From the NCBI GenBank assembly GCA_963556195.1, contig OY744517.1:142917847-142981846 (forward strand): DNA of 64,000 bases, in the 5' to 3' direction. A model generated the notes under the pieces. The model was not told the DNA's origin, made no database searches, and worked only from the letters and a program-made list of their open reading frames with translations. Position 1 is the first letter of the stretch. Each line of letters begins with the position of its first letter. The DNA is from Sepiola atlantica. Its lineage: Eukaryota; Mollusca; Cephalopoda; Sepiida; Sepiolidae. Positions 10,050 to 22,521 of this stretch are shown in pieces. Made by a program: the position numbers and the translations under genes.

Positions 10050-11600
10050 GATACATACATATATCGGAATACATGATAAATAATAAAACGTATAAAATAT
10101 AAAATATTATTTATAGTATTCTATTAGATATATATGATACATAGGCTTTAAATAGATATCCAAGAAAATAATATTGGTCGTTACAAGTTTGTCTTATATT
10201 ACAATAATTTAAATTACAGGTTTTTAATGGTAGTTTGGATAAATAAAGACCAGAATATATAAATAAACGGATACATATTTAACCTAGCTACATCATTAAG
10301 TTAATATATTAATATAATAGTGAAAATAAGGAGGAAAACTAAGTAAATACATGTAAGTAAATCTTATTAAGTTAATATAATACTATAAAATAATAAAATT
10401 TAATATAGACTAATTATCTATTGAAAAAATTATCTAAATAGATATAAGGATGTTATACTAGACTTGTTGGGAATGTATTATGTGATCAAGATGTAAGTTT
10501 ATCAAGTGGATTGGAAATAATAAAGTGGATTGAGCAATTATGTTTTTACGTTCAGTTGATTAAAGGAATTTAGGATATACGGTGTGGTATTTTTAAGATC
10601 TATTAGAGGTTAGTTCCATGTAATGATTTTTCTGAAATCAGATTATATATTACGGGGTAGATTGGAGTATTTCGCGTATTTAAATGTTTTTCTTATGTAT
10701 ACACGCTGCCAGTAATTCGCTCTTTATATTAATTATATTTTATGTTTACTAGACGTTATTATCATAACCGTTTCAGATATGCATAATTGTCATGTTTTGG
10801 AGTTAGGGAAGTATGCATTTTCGTTTTCAGAAAAAGACCAGTTAATCGATAAAGAGGTATTTTTGACTTAAGTTTTTTAAATTAGAGTTTTTAAGGGGAT
10901 GCCAGTTTTATTATCATCGTCTTCCATATTGAAGGAGCAATGATGGTTCAATATTTGATTTTTAACGAGTGTCGATGTCGCTCCTATGTATGTGTGTATT
11001 TTAAGGGGGTGTTCATATTCTTATATGTGTTGCATTTTCAATGGTCTCTGTAGATATGTTGGTGTTGATAGCCATCTTTTTGGAATCTGGATGGGAATAT
11101 TAAAACGGAATTGACTATCTTACCGATAATTTCTTGGTCCATTCTGTGCAACTCTAATACTCCCAGGCGGTTTAGACAGAGATGTAATTTGTGCTTAGAA
11201 TACGCATTAAAATTCTGAGATATGAACATAGTAATATTTTGAATAAGAGATATGAATTGATGGCTGAATTCAGACACACGCACTCACATACACGAATACA
11301 TGCCCACTAGATACAGGTTACTAGTAGCTGTACGAACGAATATCCATACGGACGACCTGACACATAACCCCTCCCCCCAAACTCTCCTTCCTTTTTACAA
11401 ATATCACCGCAGATAACCACGACTCGACACCGTGGCCTTTTAACCTACAATCTCTCCCTCGCATCCCCCTTCCGCCCTCCGTCATAGTGACCAATTACTA
11501 GCGTTAACTTCACTTCAGGCTAGCTCACAAAACGCGTGCGTTTATATTTTCGGTGAGTTAAATTAGTAGTTAGTTTTTTTTTCGTCCTTCAGTTTTCAAA
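10050..11600. other. AT-rich sequence without recognised features
   Basis: It contains an 81-codon minus ORF (11038-11283) with no recognisable domain. No other signal. Confidence 0.35.
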
Positions 11601-11621
11601 TGTAGTTGGTTGATTATGGAT

Positions 11622-11645
11622 CTAAGGAGACCTACCGGGTCGAAA
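11622..11645 (+). ncRNA. Hammerhead-like relic
   Basis: CUAAGGA, a 4-bp stem II (GACC/GGTC, loop TACCG), then GAAA. The G at core position 5 is A, which should abolish cleavage. It lies about 100 bp before a (CA)n(TA)n array. Confidence 0.4.
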
Positions 11646-11747
11646 TCAATTATAATGCGTGTGAGTAGTTTTTTTTGTTTAATATTTTATTCCTGCTCTG
11701 TTTTACATTGAGCTCTCATACTCGGATTTCCTACCGAAATTACTTAA

Positions 11748-12202
<455 letters not shown>

Positions 12203-12581
12203 GGATATTTAGATCTGTATGGCTAGGTGTCCTTCCTCTTATCTATTTGCCTTTCTGGTACCAAAGGTACTAAAGCTTTTTTTTTTTTTTTTTCAATGCA
12301 ACCTTAATTCCTATATAATTTTATTTCTAGCTACAATATCGTAGAATGGTTCGTAGGTGTAGTGTTTAGATAGTATTTTATTATTATTATTATTATTATT
12401 ACTAGTAGTACTATTGTTATAAATGATTTTATTTGATATGCAAATTACCATATCACACGGTAGTCTTAAGGGTAGTATATTATTATTATTATTATTATTT
12501 TCTTATTATTTATTTATGTATATATAAGTAACATTTTAAGCTGAATTATTTCGACACTTGATTATTGGGGAAATGGTAGTT
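12203..12581. other. Spacer between duplicated blocks
   Basis: It contains a poly-T run (12280-12294) and two (ATT)n arrays (12378-12402, 12479-12501). Nothing gene-like. Confidence 0.5.
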
Positions 12582-12908
12582 TTATCTGTACCATTGGAGA
12601 ACCATGCATATCACTGTCCTGTTTTTAATCTCCGAAACAGTTACATGGTAAACAGCTGAAGATCCCCGTGTTAATATTAGATGCTTACGTTAAGGTCTCC
12701 TGCTTTTGTTTCACTGTTAGATACTTAATCCCCCTTTTTATTTTATTTACTTACTATTATATATTATTTATTTATGAATTTTCCAACAAATGTTAAGTCT
12801 ACACTATTTTGGATTTAGTTAGTTTCTTTGGGAATTTAAACTGCATTTCCTTTTTTTTTTTCTTTTTTTTTTTTTGTCTTTTTGTTTAAAATAACTCAAA
12901 GCTTCTTT

Positions 12909-12918
<10 letters not shown>
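12582..12918 (+). repeat. Duplicated block, copy 2
   Basis: Second copy of the 11857 block, offset 725 bp at its start and 718 bp at its end (shorter T-runs). Its right edge runs into a (TA)n array. Confidence 0.85.
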
Positions 12919-12991
<73 letters not shown>

Positions 12992-12993
12992 GT
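12913..12993. repeat. (TA)n(CA)n(TA)n compound microsatellite
   Basis: It lies between the duplicated block and the LINE 3' end. Confidence 0.95.
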
Positions 12994-13007
12994 ATATCAT
13001 AGTTCAC

Positions 13008-14760
13008 CCCAAACAAGGCAGGACGCCACTGTAGACGTAAGGGGCTACTAAGAATTAGGGAGTAAGTTTTAGGGGGTTTCGTGAGTTGTGCAGCAAGATG
13101 CCGATTTACATTAGTTTTAAATTTATGCATGCCAGTAGTGTGGGGTAACAGGGAACATGCAGGGAGTTCTAGGGCCCGGCAGGGCGAGTAAAGAAGCTAT
13201 TAAAGTAAAAGGTTCTCTTGCATCTGGGAACCTCCACAGTAAATGGATGGGACTTATCTGATTGTCGGGTTCGTATAGTGTATTTACGTCGAGGGGCACC
13301 ATGGCAGCAAGTTCATAGGAACACAATCCATTGAAGTAATTATAGATGTGGCAGCAATACTCCATGCATTGGCGGATGGTGGCTTTGTAGAGATATAGAT
13401 TAATGTCAGGTGTGAGAAGTTTTATAGCTCGGTAGAGGGAGCCCACCTTCTTTGCAGCAGTCCTGGCAGTATCTTCAATGTATTTGTTCAAATTCATGTT
13501 ACCTGTGAATGTTAAGTCGAGGAGTTTGAACGTTGGACTCTCAAGTAGGGTGTTATTTGCCATGACACTCGGTAGTTGAAGAAGTAACTTGTAGTCATTG
13601 AAGGAAATGAGCTTTGTCTTTGCGGCATTAAATGTTACCATCAATTTATGCCCCATTCTACTACAGACTCGAAATCACTTTCTAAGGTTTCAGCCATTGC
13701 CTCGGATATATATGCATCTGTTTTGCCAATATGACGCGAGTATAGCGTGGTGTCGTCAGCAAATATACCCATCTCAGACTCAATGTCATTAGAGAGGTCG
13801 TTTATGAAAATCAGGAATAGCAGAGGTTCAAGGATGGATCCGTCGGGTACACCAGCATTTATGTCATGTAGCTTGGACGAACGGCCATCGAAGACAACCT
13901 GGACTTTTCTTTTGGTTAGGAAGAGTCTAATTATGTTAAATATTCGTCGAGTAATACCATATAAGTAGATTTTTATGAGAAGACCTTTATGTAAGACCTT
14001 GTCAAAGGCTTCACATGCCTTGTCCAGTGTATGACATATGCGTTCAGAGATGACCGTTAGGATATCTGCAGTAGATCGTGCTTGTCTAAATCAATATTGG
14101 CGGTCAGAAAGAAGTTTAGCATAAACGAGGCGTTGGACTATCGCTATATTGATTAAGGATTCAAAGATTTTAGCAAAGATCGAGAGTAGACTGATAGGGC
14201 GATAATTCTGAGGATCAGTTCTATCTCCAGAATTCTTGAAGACTGGTATCACGGAGGAAATTATCCAGCTATCAGGGGAGCAAGATTTGGCAAGGTATTT
14301 GTTGTAGAGTTTGGAGAGGACAGGGGCCAATTCAGCAGCACATTACTTTATTTCTATTTCTGGTATAAGATCAGGCCTACAAGCTTTGGAGGTGTCAAGG
14401 TTTTTTATGATGTCCTTTACCTGTGATGGGGTGATGGCGAGGTTTTCAAGTGTGGATTCGGTTCGCAATAGGAATTTAGGGAGGGGTTGGTTTGCTGAAT
14501 CCAAAGTGGAGTTTAAGGCGAAACGCTGAGCAAGTAGTTCATCCTGATCAGTTGCCGTGTAAACAACATTATTCTGGTTTAATAGCGGGGAAATTGTTGA
14601 TTGTCCATTGTTCATAACACTATTTTAGACTTTCCAGAAATCGCGAGTACCTAGTTTCTGCGACTGAATGCGTTTTCTAGTTATCTCTGGCTTCACCTAT
14701 CACTACTATTGACTCTATAAATTTATGTCTATTTGTAGTTGACTTATGGTGGCCAAATTA
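13008..14760 (-). mobile_element. Decayed non-LTR retrotransposon (Jockey/CR1-like) reverse transcriptase, copy A
   Basis: Three open blocks on the minus strand together span most of a reverse transcriptase. 14615-14343 has the region before the RT core (TPSQVKDIIKNLDTSKA). 14330-14091 has PDSWIISSVIPVFKNSGD and NYRPISLLSIFAKIFESL, the RT block 1-2 signature. 13656-13123 has the post-palm region (AAKKVGSLYRAIKLL, LYKATIRQCMEYCCHIYNY). The palm block with the YADD motif lies between them in broken frames. The 3' end (KFKTNVNRHLAAQL) runs to about 13008 and abuts a (TA)n(CA)n(TA)n array. Frameshifts and stops make it inactive. The exact clade needs a phylogeny. Confidence 0.85.
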
Positions 14761-15096
14761 ACAAAATGCTTCTTAGCAATAGCAGCTGCATATTTCGAGG
14801 TGAACCATAGATGGGAGTGGAGGTTTGCTGAACAAATTTCGTATGGGGACATATGCTTCAATTCTTGCTTTGACCCTATTCAGTTAACTTATTTGCACAC
14901 TGATCAGCAGCAAGTTATAAAGTTTCACTCCATGTATATATGAAAAACACAAAAGGGAAAACAAATTAAACACAGGAAGAAATCATAGAAAAACAAGAGA
15001 TTTACTGGTTTCGGATAAAATATGCCTTCAATTTCCTTCCCCCTTTAGTTCTTCATTTTCGTTAATATATTTAGTTTATTATATTATCGATTTCTC

Positions 15097-15117
15097 CTGA
15101 CGAGATGATAGTCGAAA
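15097..15117 (+). ncRNA. Hammerhead-like core
   Basis: CUGACGA (matches CUGANGA), GAU/GUC stem II with loop GAUA, then GAAA. No clear stem I or NUH triplet was identified. It lies about 40 bp before an (AT)n array. Confidence 0.35.
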
Positions 15118-15153
15118 GAGCGCTAAAGAGTTTTTCGCGAATCATTTTCAAAA

Positions 15154-15155
<2 letters not shown>

Positions 15156-15211
<56 letters not shown>
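15156..15211. repeat. (AT)n microsatellite
   Basis: About 56 bp. Confidence 0.95.
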
Positions 15212-15213
<2 letters not shown>

Positions 15214-15595
15214 CTTAAACTTAGTTAATCAACGTTTGTTTCCCAACGAGTTATTTCTTATATATTTTAATCGAGCAAATTACTGGCTAAAGTATTGCGA
15301 AGTGTTTGTATTAGGGTATGTTTGAAAACTAAGGCTTAATTGTTCTAATTAAGCGTAATTTGTAATTAACTTATCAAGTGACCCATCTCTACTAACTTTC
15401 TATCTATCATTTTCACCCTCTGTAATTGCATGTTGTTTGACCACCGCGCTTGTTTTATACGATATCTATAACTCTCGCTTATGTTACTCTCTGTTTCTCA
15501 CGGTTTATTAACAGTAACAATGTTATAATAGTTAATTATAAACAAAAGGAAATATCACCACCAAGTTAGAGTAAAATACGGAGACAGAAAGATAG

Positions 15596-15598
<3 letters not shown>

Positions 15599-15651
<53 letters not shown>

Positions 15652-15690
15652 GGAGAGAGAGAGAAAGGGAGAGAGAGAAAGAAAAAAGAG
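15599..15690. repeat. (GA)n with G13 run
   Basis: (GA)n to 15640, a run of 13 G, then more GA/GAAA. Confidence 0.95.
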
Positions 15691-15856
15691 AGAAAGAAAA
15701 ATAAACATACAGTGAGAAAAATAAGCTAATCTTAGATTTTGTCATTCTACTTTTTATATTAAACTGGCTTTGCTTCCTTGGTGAAACAATTAAACCCAAA
15801 CTCAACGTGTGACTAAACGGATCACATATTTTAAAGTATATATGTTGTTGTGCAGC

Positions 15857-15859
<3 letters not shown>

Positions 15860-15893
<34 letters not shown>
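15860..15893. repeat. (AT)n microsatellite
   Basis: About 34 bp. Confidence 0.95.
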
Positions 15894-15896
<3 letters not shown>

Positions 15897-15964
15897 TCTG
15901 AGCAGGTAAAATTAATTCGCCAGTTTTGAACCAGTTTTATGTCTCATTACTAAGATTTAAATAA

Positions 15965-16240
15965 AGATATAATGGCCCCTAAAACTTTTCAAAATACTCG
16001 ATAGAACCTGAAATTTGGGCAATATTTATTAATTGATATTTTGTTATAAAAATCGGAGGTATCTAAATTTCAACGAAAAACTTCCACTCCCTTTAAATCC
16101 CTTTGCATAAAAGTAAATTAATCTAAATATAGCTCACATTACGCATAGCAGCTGTGTTCCAAACTTAATAATCATCGGTTAATTAGTTTAGGAGTGAATC
16201 CTGTGTATAGAAATATATAAAGATACATGTCTAACTCTGT
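15965..16240 (+). repeat. Dispersed repeat H, copy 1
   Basis: Landmarks: ATGGCCCCTAAAACTTTTCA, CCTGAAATTTGGGCAATATT, CTAAATATAGCTCACATTAC, TTAGTTTAGGAGTGAATCCT. The same order recurs at 16510-16760 and, inverted, at 1240-1570. Confidence 0.65.
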
Positions 16241-16509
16241 ATAAATACTAAAAGATTACTCGTCTCAGGACGGTTGAAATGAATTCCCGAAACAGAACCC
16301 CTTTTACGAATATTAAAACGAAAATATAATAAAACTACTGAATCCATTACAAGATTTCGATTCTAGAAATAGTCTAAAATTTAAAGCTTGCGCTTAAAAG
16401 GATCTAAAGGAGAAATTTAAATTCTTAGGATCTTGTTTAATTGGTGTCTAATGACTATGGATCAGATTTAATGCCAATCTGAAATATTTGAATATTCAAA
16501 TGAGAGGTT

Positions 16510-16753
16510 GCGCCTATATTATGCCCCTTAAAAGCTCTTGAAAATACCACAAAGAAACTGAAATTTGGGGAATATTTATTCATTGATTTTTAATATTTAA
16601 TGTTAATATTTCCCAACAATTGGAGATATCTGTATTTTTACTAAATATGTCCGCCCCCTCTTTGCCCCCTCTTTGCCCCCTTTGAATAAAAACTTCTTTA
16701 ACTAAATATAGTCCACATTACTACTTCTCATGCCTATTTAATTTGTTTCCGAG

Positions 16754-16760
<7 letters not shown>
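16510..16760 (+). repeat. Dispersed repeat H, copy 2
   Basis: Landmarks: TTATGCCCCTTAAAAGCTCT, ACTGAAATTTGGGGAATATT, CTAAATATAGTCCACATTAC, TTTGTTTCCGAGTGAATATA. A CCCCCTCTTTGCCCCCTCTT micro-duplication is private to this copy. Its right edge runs into an (AT)n array. Confidence 0.65.

Positions 16761-16822
<62 letters not shown>
16757..16822. repeat. (AT)n microsatellite
   Basis: Joins repeat H copy 2 to the truncated copy of the 11857 block. Confidence 0.95.
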
Positions 16823-16825
<3 letters not shown>

Positions 16826-16918
16826 TTTTCCAACGAATGCTGTCTGCGATATCTTGGATTTAGTTAGTTTCTCTGGGAATTTAAACTGCATTTAAAAAAA
16901 ATAACTCAGAGCTTCTTT

Positions 16919-16925
<7 letters not shown>
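16821..16925 (+). repeat. Third, truncated copy of the 11857 block, enclosed by (AT)n
   Basis: ATGAATTTTCCAACGAATGC, then GGATTTAGTTAGTTTCTCTG, GGAATTTAAACTGCATTT and CAGAGCTTCTTTAGACTATA match the last third of the block. It is more diverged (for example CAACGAATGCTG) and has (AT)n arrays on both sides. Confidence 0.75.

Positions 16926-16993
<68 letters not shown>
16923..16993. repeat. (TA)n microsatellite
   Basis: Joins the truncated 11857-type copy to the foldback element. Confidence 0.95.
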
Positions 16994-16996
<3 letters not shown>

Positions 16997-17080
16997 AAAG
17001 AAAGGAAGGAAAAAAGTGTTCCAACGAAATGGAAATTGAAAAAGGAAAACTAAAAAATATTATTTATATATTCATCAACG

Positions 17081-17108
17081 TTTCGTCTTTATTATAAGAC
17101 TTTTTCAG
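17081..17108 (-). ncRNA. Hammerhead-like relic in the left arm of the foldback element
   Basis: On minus CUGAAAA, then A, a GUCUU/AAGAC stem, and GAAAC. Core G8 is changed to A. Confidence 0.35.
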
Positions 17109-17548
17109 GATGTTGTCTGAAGAAAACACCATACAGGTACAAAATGTTTGAAATGGATAGGTGGCGGCAGCCGCCGGCCCGAAACCTGCGGCCGCTTAAG
17201 AAAAAATAAAATTATGAAATACAAATAGATGGTGGCAGTGGCAAACGGCGGTTGGATTATAAAATCATTAGGAAGTGGGAGATATATTACAATAAATGTG
17301 GAGGGAGTAATGCGAACGTTGGTAGCTGTTCAAATTAATTTAAATTATGAAGGAGGATGGGATACGATATATGTATATTGAATCCTTTTCAATTTAGTTT
17401 TAAGCTTAGAAAAGCGGGTCGTGTAATAAGACAGTGTAGGAAGTGTTTATTTTTTCTTAAGCAGCCGCAGGTTTTGAGCCGGTAACCGCCGTCACCTATC
17501 TATTTAAAACAGTTTATACTTGTGTGTTGTTTTCTTCAGACAATCATC

Positions 17549-17578
17549 CCGAGGAAGTCTTATAATAAAGACGAAAAC
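17549..17578 (+). ncRNA. Hammerhead-like relic in the right arm of the foldback element
   Basis: CCGAGGA, then A, a GUCUU/AAGAC stem, and GAAAAC. Here G8 is kept but U4 is C. Together with the left arm it suggests an ancestral CUGAGGA core. Confidence 0.35.
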
Positions 17579-17623
17579 GTTGATGAATACATAAATAATA
17601 TTTTTTTCTTTTTCTTTTTCAAT

Positions 17624-17628
<5 letters not shown>

Positions 17629-17707
<79 letters not shown>
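17629..17707. repeat. (TA)n microsatellite with one ACA break
   Basis: Right border of the foldback element. Confidence 0.95.
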
Positions 17708-17710
<3 letters not shown>

Positions 17711-17745
17711 AATTGAAAACGAAAAGCCAAACAATATCATTAGAT
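17707..17745 (+). repeat. Short end fragment of the foldback family between (AT)n arrays
   Basis: GAAATTGAAAACGAAAAGCC then AAACAATATCATT matches the outermost about 35 bp of the foldback family and is enclosed by (AT)n arrays at 17629-17707 and 17760-17827. Confidence 0.5.
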
Positions 17746-17757
17746 AGACATACCTAC

Positions 17758-17759
<2 letters not shown>

Positions 17760-17827
<68 letters not shown>
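17760..17827. repeat. (TA)n microsatellite
   Basis: About 68 bp. Confidence 0.95.
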
Positions 17828-17830
<3 letters not shown>

Positions 17831-17961
17831 AAATGTGTGTGGCCTTTTGTTATAATAAGCATATATAATACATATAAATGACACATTACTTCTGCTAAAC
17901 GCGCTAACGCACGTGCCCAAGATTAAGAATCAAAATGAAAGCCGAATACTTAGAAAAGTGC

Positions 17962-17999
17962 GAAGCCAGGGTTATGGTTAGGGTTGGGTTTAGGGTTAG
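17962..17999 (-). repeat. Degenerate telomere-like stretch
   Basis: Plus strand AGGGTTATGGTTAGGGTTGG then GTTTAGGGTTAG holds about five TTAGGG-like units. It is too short and degenerate for a telomere; similar CCCTAA-type sequence sits inside the MITE at 4776. Confidence 0.5.
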
Positions 18000-18129
18000 C
18001 TACATTAAGCAACTGAGCTAGCAACCGACATCTCTCTGCAATGACATCGTTCACTTTCGAAGCTGTCAGAAATAAAAATGACATGTCAGAAAATAAAAGA
18101 AAATTAATAATAAATAGTGAAAAAAAACA

Positions 18130-21100
18130 CAACAAAAATAAACAAACACGTGCGAGAGCGACATCACAGTAGCAAAGGAACGACCTTGTTTATATTTAAC
18201 CGGCTTGTCGTTAATTGTTCTGGAAGGGTTGTCATGCTAACAGGCGTTCCACCTGCACAGTTCCAGTCCTTCATTTAACAGATCCTGTTGCCCTCCCTCC
18301 ATCCGCTTAAAATAAACGTTTCGCTTGCAAGCTGAGAGGCCGTAGCTATCATCAAGTGTCTATGGGCTGCCATCACTGATTCAGAGCAGGAATAGCAAAC
18401 TTTAAAATGTATGCGAATACTTTAGATAATTTAAAATTCACCCGCAACACATATTTTTATTCACGCGGTTCAAGTATAACTTCTTAGTATCCACTTGACA
18501 TCCCTGTATTTGCACCTATGAATGTCACCCATTAAAACATCAGTAAAATATTTTTAATTAACCTATACTTTAATATTTCAGGTTTATTAAGAAAATTATT
18601 GCAAGGAAGATTTAAATACAATAACATTTTTGTCATGGTGTAAGTTGATCTACCTATTTCGGGAATAAATGGACGTAACCAGACAGAATAAAATAAAGTT
18701 ACGACTAAGCGTCATGGCAGTTATTTATAGCAGTTATGGCCTCAGAATCGGACGCATACTTTCTGTAACATACTTTTGTTAGTACACTTTTGTTAATTAT
18801 ACAACTGTGTTTGTCTTGATTATTACCGGCCCTTCAATGCCACAACAATGTTATTGAACACGGTCAACCACACTTGATCACTGTGTAGGTGTTGAGAGTA
18901 AACTTTACTAAAAAAATGAATTTCGTGTTTGTCTTCATTCTGAACGCCGGCATATTTACACTTCTTGCATTGTGATAGCTTAATATGAGCCCTCTGTATA
19001 CATATTACCCACACTCTTCCAAGCAAACTAAATCACCTTATTAAAATAGAATAGTTTAAAAAATGCTTTGGATAGTTCAAGAAAATAAAAAAATCAATGG
19101 TGGCTGCAAACTCGTTTCAGGAATAAATTTCAATGTTGTCAATATCCATACAAAACGCTCATATACAGTCGGGTCTATAACTTCCGGGTACATGGAACAA
19201 TCTTAAACTTGAACGCTAAGGGTAACAAAGCCACTGATTTAGTGTAAGAATAAGAGTGTCAGAGTTATTGGCTATTTTGCACCTGGTATCAAGTGTGATT
19301 GCAACAGAAAGGCTTACATTTGGAGCATATGATCTAATGGCGATAACACACAGACTGTTGGCAATTCATGACTGACACTTGGTGAACAAGTCAGGCATAG
19401 ACTGAAATTTATTGTACCAAATATGGTTGGTAGCAAAACAGATTGTAAATTCTATTAACGATTCCGTGGGTAGAATTTTGAGAGGGTTACACTGTATTAA
19501 GATACACCTATAAACCTTACGTATTCCCATTTAGTATCGTGCCGAGTTTGCTATGGTGAAATTCGCTTGGTATCACCAGGGACCGAAATAGTACATGTGG
19601 GTAGAATAATTATTTGAAAGAAATTAATTATCGATGAATTTTCACCAAAACATAAATATATTTAACAAGATGACTGTATTCGGTATTAAATAACAATAAA
19701 GTGCTCATATCCCATAAAAATAATCGACAAACATTTCATCATAAGTTAATCTCAGCTATAAACTATAATACAGTTTTACTTGTGTAAAATTATGTGCGAT
19801 GTGATTTCCACGAAAGTGCTGTCATATAACAGAAAACAAAAAGAAAGGGTTATTTTCTCTTTCTCCCTTGTGTTGGGACACGAGTTGAGCCGGACACACA
19901 TTCCTAGGGCGTGTGTGCCTTTTTCTTCTAAGAACAATATTCAAGAGTAGGGGATCGGAACACGTAAGCATACAACGGGGTCCATGATTCTATGGAGTGA
20001 TATGTAAAATGAAGTAATAATCCGTGAATTTATAATTTTATATTTTTATTTTCCGTTCTTAATATGTAGACTGTTACATACAGAACACGTATTGACAACT
20101 GAAGAGATAAATCCGACAGCTATGTTCGCTTCTTCTTCAACCAGCATAGACTAAACATCGAGGACACGCAGTCACATCTAGTAGAACCGCTACTAGAGGA
20201 GAAAAGAAAAATTCAGACAATATTCAGGCTCTGACTACAATTATCAGCGTCAGACTATACACTTATGAGGCAGACGGCTGCTACTACTACGGCTACAGGT
20301 AATATTACACCAACAATACGACACACATGCCGGCCACCTAGTTCTTAATGACAAGAAGATTTTCGCGTCCGATAACGCTACATAGGTCGATTAATGGTAC
20401 ATTGTTACGGTTTATTGCTTCTGTAGCGATGAATTAGAATGTTGGAAGCTGGCTCAAGCTGAATGCATGAATACAAAGATATTACCAAACTATGATCTCC
20501 GGCCGAGTTTGTTATTGCATCATAAATTCCTCATTTCTTTTCCAGGATGAACCCTGAGGAAAGTCACACGGACAACCAGATGCATTTCATTAAGTGTTAA
20601 TTAACGATCGAATATTTTAAAATTTTCTTACACATAATCTTTCTAGACCAATCAAATACCTTGAAATTTATCAGCTATCCATTACTGTCTAATAACAATA
20701 AAATTGATAAATGAGGTAATTCCCGTTAAAAAAACGTCATTAGCCGCCAAGCGGAGAATCGTGTTTGTATATTTATCTTTCCATTCGCCATTTTGTTTAT
20801 TAGTTAGTGTTTCCTGGTCGTTCATCATCAGCGTTTGATGATTTTTAGATTTCACTACACGCACATCTACTTACATAAATAAATACAAAATACTCAAAAT
20901 TTAACTACGTATGAAATATATAATAATAAGCGTTTCATAGCTTTTAATGGTGTCTTATTTCACTTCCATAGTGATGACTTTCCTATTCTCGCAAGCAATA
21001 CAATCATAATAGTCACTTTTACGATTCAGAGAGCATAATAAAGGGCATAAAGTTTAAATAGAAAAACCAAAACAAACAAGACAAAACAGATTTCTTGAAC

Positions 21101-21290
21101 TTTTACCGCTTTAAACCATGTATTCTTATCCATGCCCATTTAATTTACAAACAGACTGGAGCTTACTGAATGACTCTAAATACATTTTTATAAATGTTTC
21201 TGAAACAATCGTAGCTAATATAATTGTAATGAAAAAGTAACAGGATTCTTTGTAAATTGTCCTTGGTTTATAATTGAGTTTTTCTGAAAC
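18130..21290. other. Longest stretch free of microsatellites
   Basis: About 3.2 kb with no (AT)n array and, except for the relic at 18319, no recognised repeat. It is probably unique intronic or intergenic DNA. A possible donor-like CTACAG/GTAATA at about 20300 ends a GC-richer patch (20080-20305), but the frames there are broken. Confidence 0.35.
18319..18357 (-). ncRNA. Hammerhead-like relic
   Basis: On minus UUGAUGA (C3 changed), an intervening stretch ending in a GCUUGCAAGC hairpin, then GAAACG. Confidence 0.25.
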
Positions 21291-21292
21291 AA

Positions 21293-21296
<4 letters not shown>

Positions 21297-21365
<69 letters not shown>
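21297..21365. repeat. (TA)n microsatellite at LINE copy B 3' end
   Basis: About 69 bp, in the position of a tail of the minus-strand LINE copy B. Confidence 0.95.
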
Positions 21366-21368
<3 letters not shown>

Positions 21369-22330
21369 ACCAACAAGTCACCGTCCATAAATGTTCAAAG
21401 ACCACTCGAGGAAAAGTTTACTGTCAGGTGAATGGTAAGACTAAAACTATGAGGATTTCAGACGATAGATTGGCCATAATTTTATTACTTAAGAGGACAC
21501 GACTACAAGAACTTGTTAACATTGAACTGGAAATCGACTATGTTGTAGTCGCCTGAGAAGCAGCTCCGTGATATTGCATTCCACAGACGGATAGTTTTTA
21601 GAAAAAGCTCATGGAAGTTTTGCTAAGCTTCAGTTACACAGAGAAAGAAAGGGTGTTTCAACTAGACGAGTTTTTGCTGTAAATGTTTTTTCCAGGTGGA
21701 AAACCAATATAGGAGCTCAGTCGAGCAACTACCATAAAATAACGATAGAGTTGAGAAAGACTAGCAACGTCTTCCCCACTTGATTTCGAAGCCGATTTTT
21801 TAAATTGTCCAGGCAGAAGAAAGTTCTCTGAGTGCCCCCCCCCCCAGATGTGGCAACAGTGCCCCATCCTAGGACATAGCTGGCTCTTATACAAGTATAG
21901 GTTGCGTCAGGAGTGAGATACATTCTGGAGCGGTAAAAAAATTCAACTATTTTTCCAGCAGCGCTTGAAACATGTTTTCCACTACAAGTATGGGGTGGAA
22001 GTTAGTCCTAGCAGCTTATCAAAAGAAGGCGCCATCCATTTCAACTGGGAAAAGCTGAGGATCCGAGTGTTGGTGATGAAAAGAAAGAAGCCTGGTTCTA
22101 GATGCTATAAAAATACCCCGCCATTTTCCCCCATTGCACAACATGCTTAAGGTTAGAAGAGAGAGAATCCGAAAAATCTTTATATTTGATGGTTGTGTTA
22201 CCTGCAGAGATGTCAACGAATGATCTTAGAATGCGATTTGGGAGATCATTGATGAATATCGGAATAACGGGTTGAGTCACGCCGGCGTTGATACAATGTG
22301 TTTCAGACTTCTGATCATCAACGACTACAT
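21365..22330 (-). mobile_element. LINE reverse transcriptase fragment, copy B
   Basis: Broken frames on the minus strand read PIFINDLPNRILRSF (the end of the palm block PQGS..FINDLP), VDISAGNTTIKY (decayed YADDTT), and further down LDNLKNRLRNQVGK and DYNIVDFQFNVNKFL, matching the ends of copies D and G. Both ends abut (AT)n arrays (21297-21365 and 22340-22391). It is 5'-truncated and inactive. Confidence 0.65.
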
Positions 22331-22337
22331 TTATAAA

Positions 22338-22339
<2 letters not shown>

Positions 22340-22391
<52 letters not shown>
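22340..22391. repeat. (TA)n microsatellite
   Basis: About 52 bp, 5' border of LINE copy B. Confidence 0.95.
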
Positions 22392-22393
<2 letters not shown>

Positions 22394-22493
22394 AAAATAA
22401 GAAATTTTTTCACATTTGACAAATAAAAAGTAACTTTATAGAAACATAAAAACATGTAAAATTATAGGTGTTATTATAATTTACATTTTAATA

Positions 22494-22521
22494 TTTCGAG
22501 CGGTTCTCCGCTCTTTATCAA
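22494..22521 (-). ncRNA. Hammerhead-like relic with 6-bp stem II
   Basis: On minus UUGAUAA, then A, a perfect GAGCGG/CCGCUC stem with AGAA loop, then GAAA. C3 and G8 are substituted. It lies about 100 bp from an (AT)n array. Confidence 0.35.

Larger units (their letters stand above)
17032..17626. mobile_element. 595-bp foldback element with about 180-bp arms
   Basis: The left arm (17032-17211) and right arm (17450-17626) are long imperfect inverted repeats sharing GAAATTGAAAAAG, TTCATCAACGTTTCGTC, TTTATTATAAGACTT, TGTCTGAAGAAAAC and AACCTGCGGCCGCTTAAG or close variants. A unique core of about 240 bp has no ORF. Both sides abut (AT)n arrays. Each arm contains a hammerhead-like core. End-only fragments occur at 7049-7145 and 17707-17745. 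Confidence 0.7.

Noticed and set aside
13598..13968. Plus-strand ORFs over the LINE at 13.6-14.0 kb
   Set aside because: They are antisense shadows of the minus-strand reverse transcriptase.
17962..17999. Telomere or chromosome end
   Set aside because: Only about five degenerate TTAGGG-like units, embedded in ordinary sequence.
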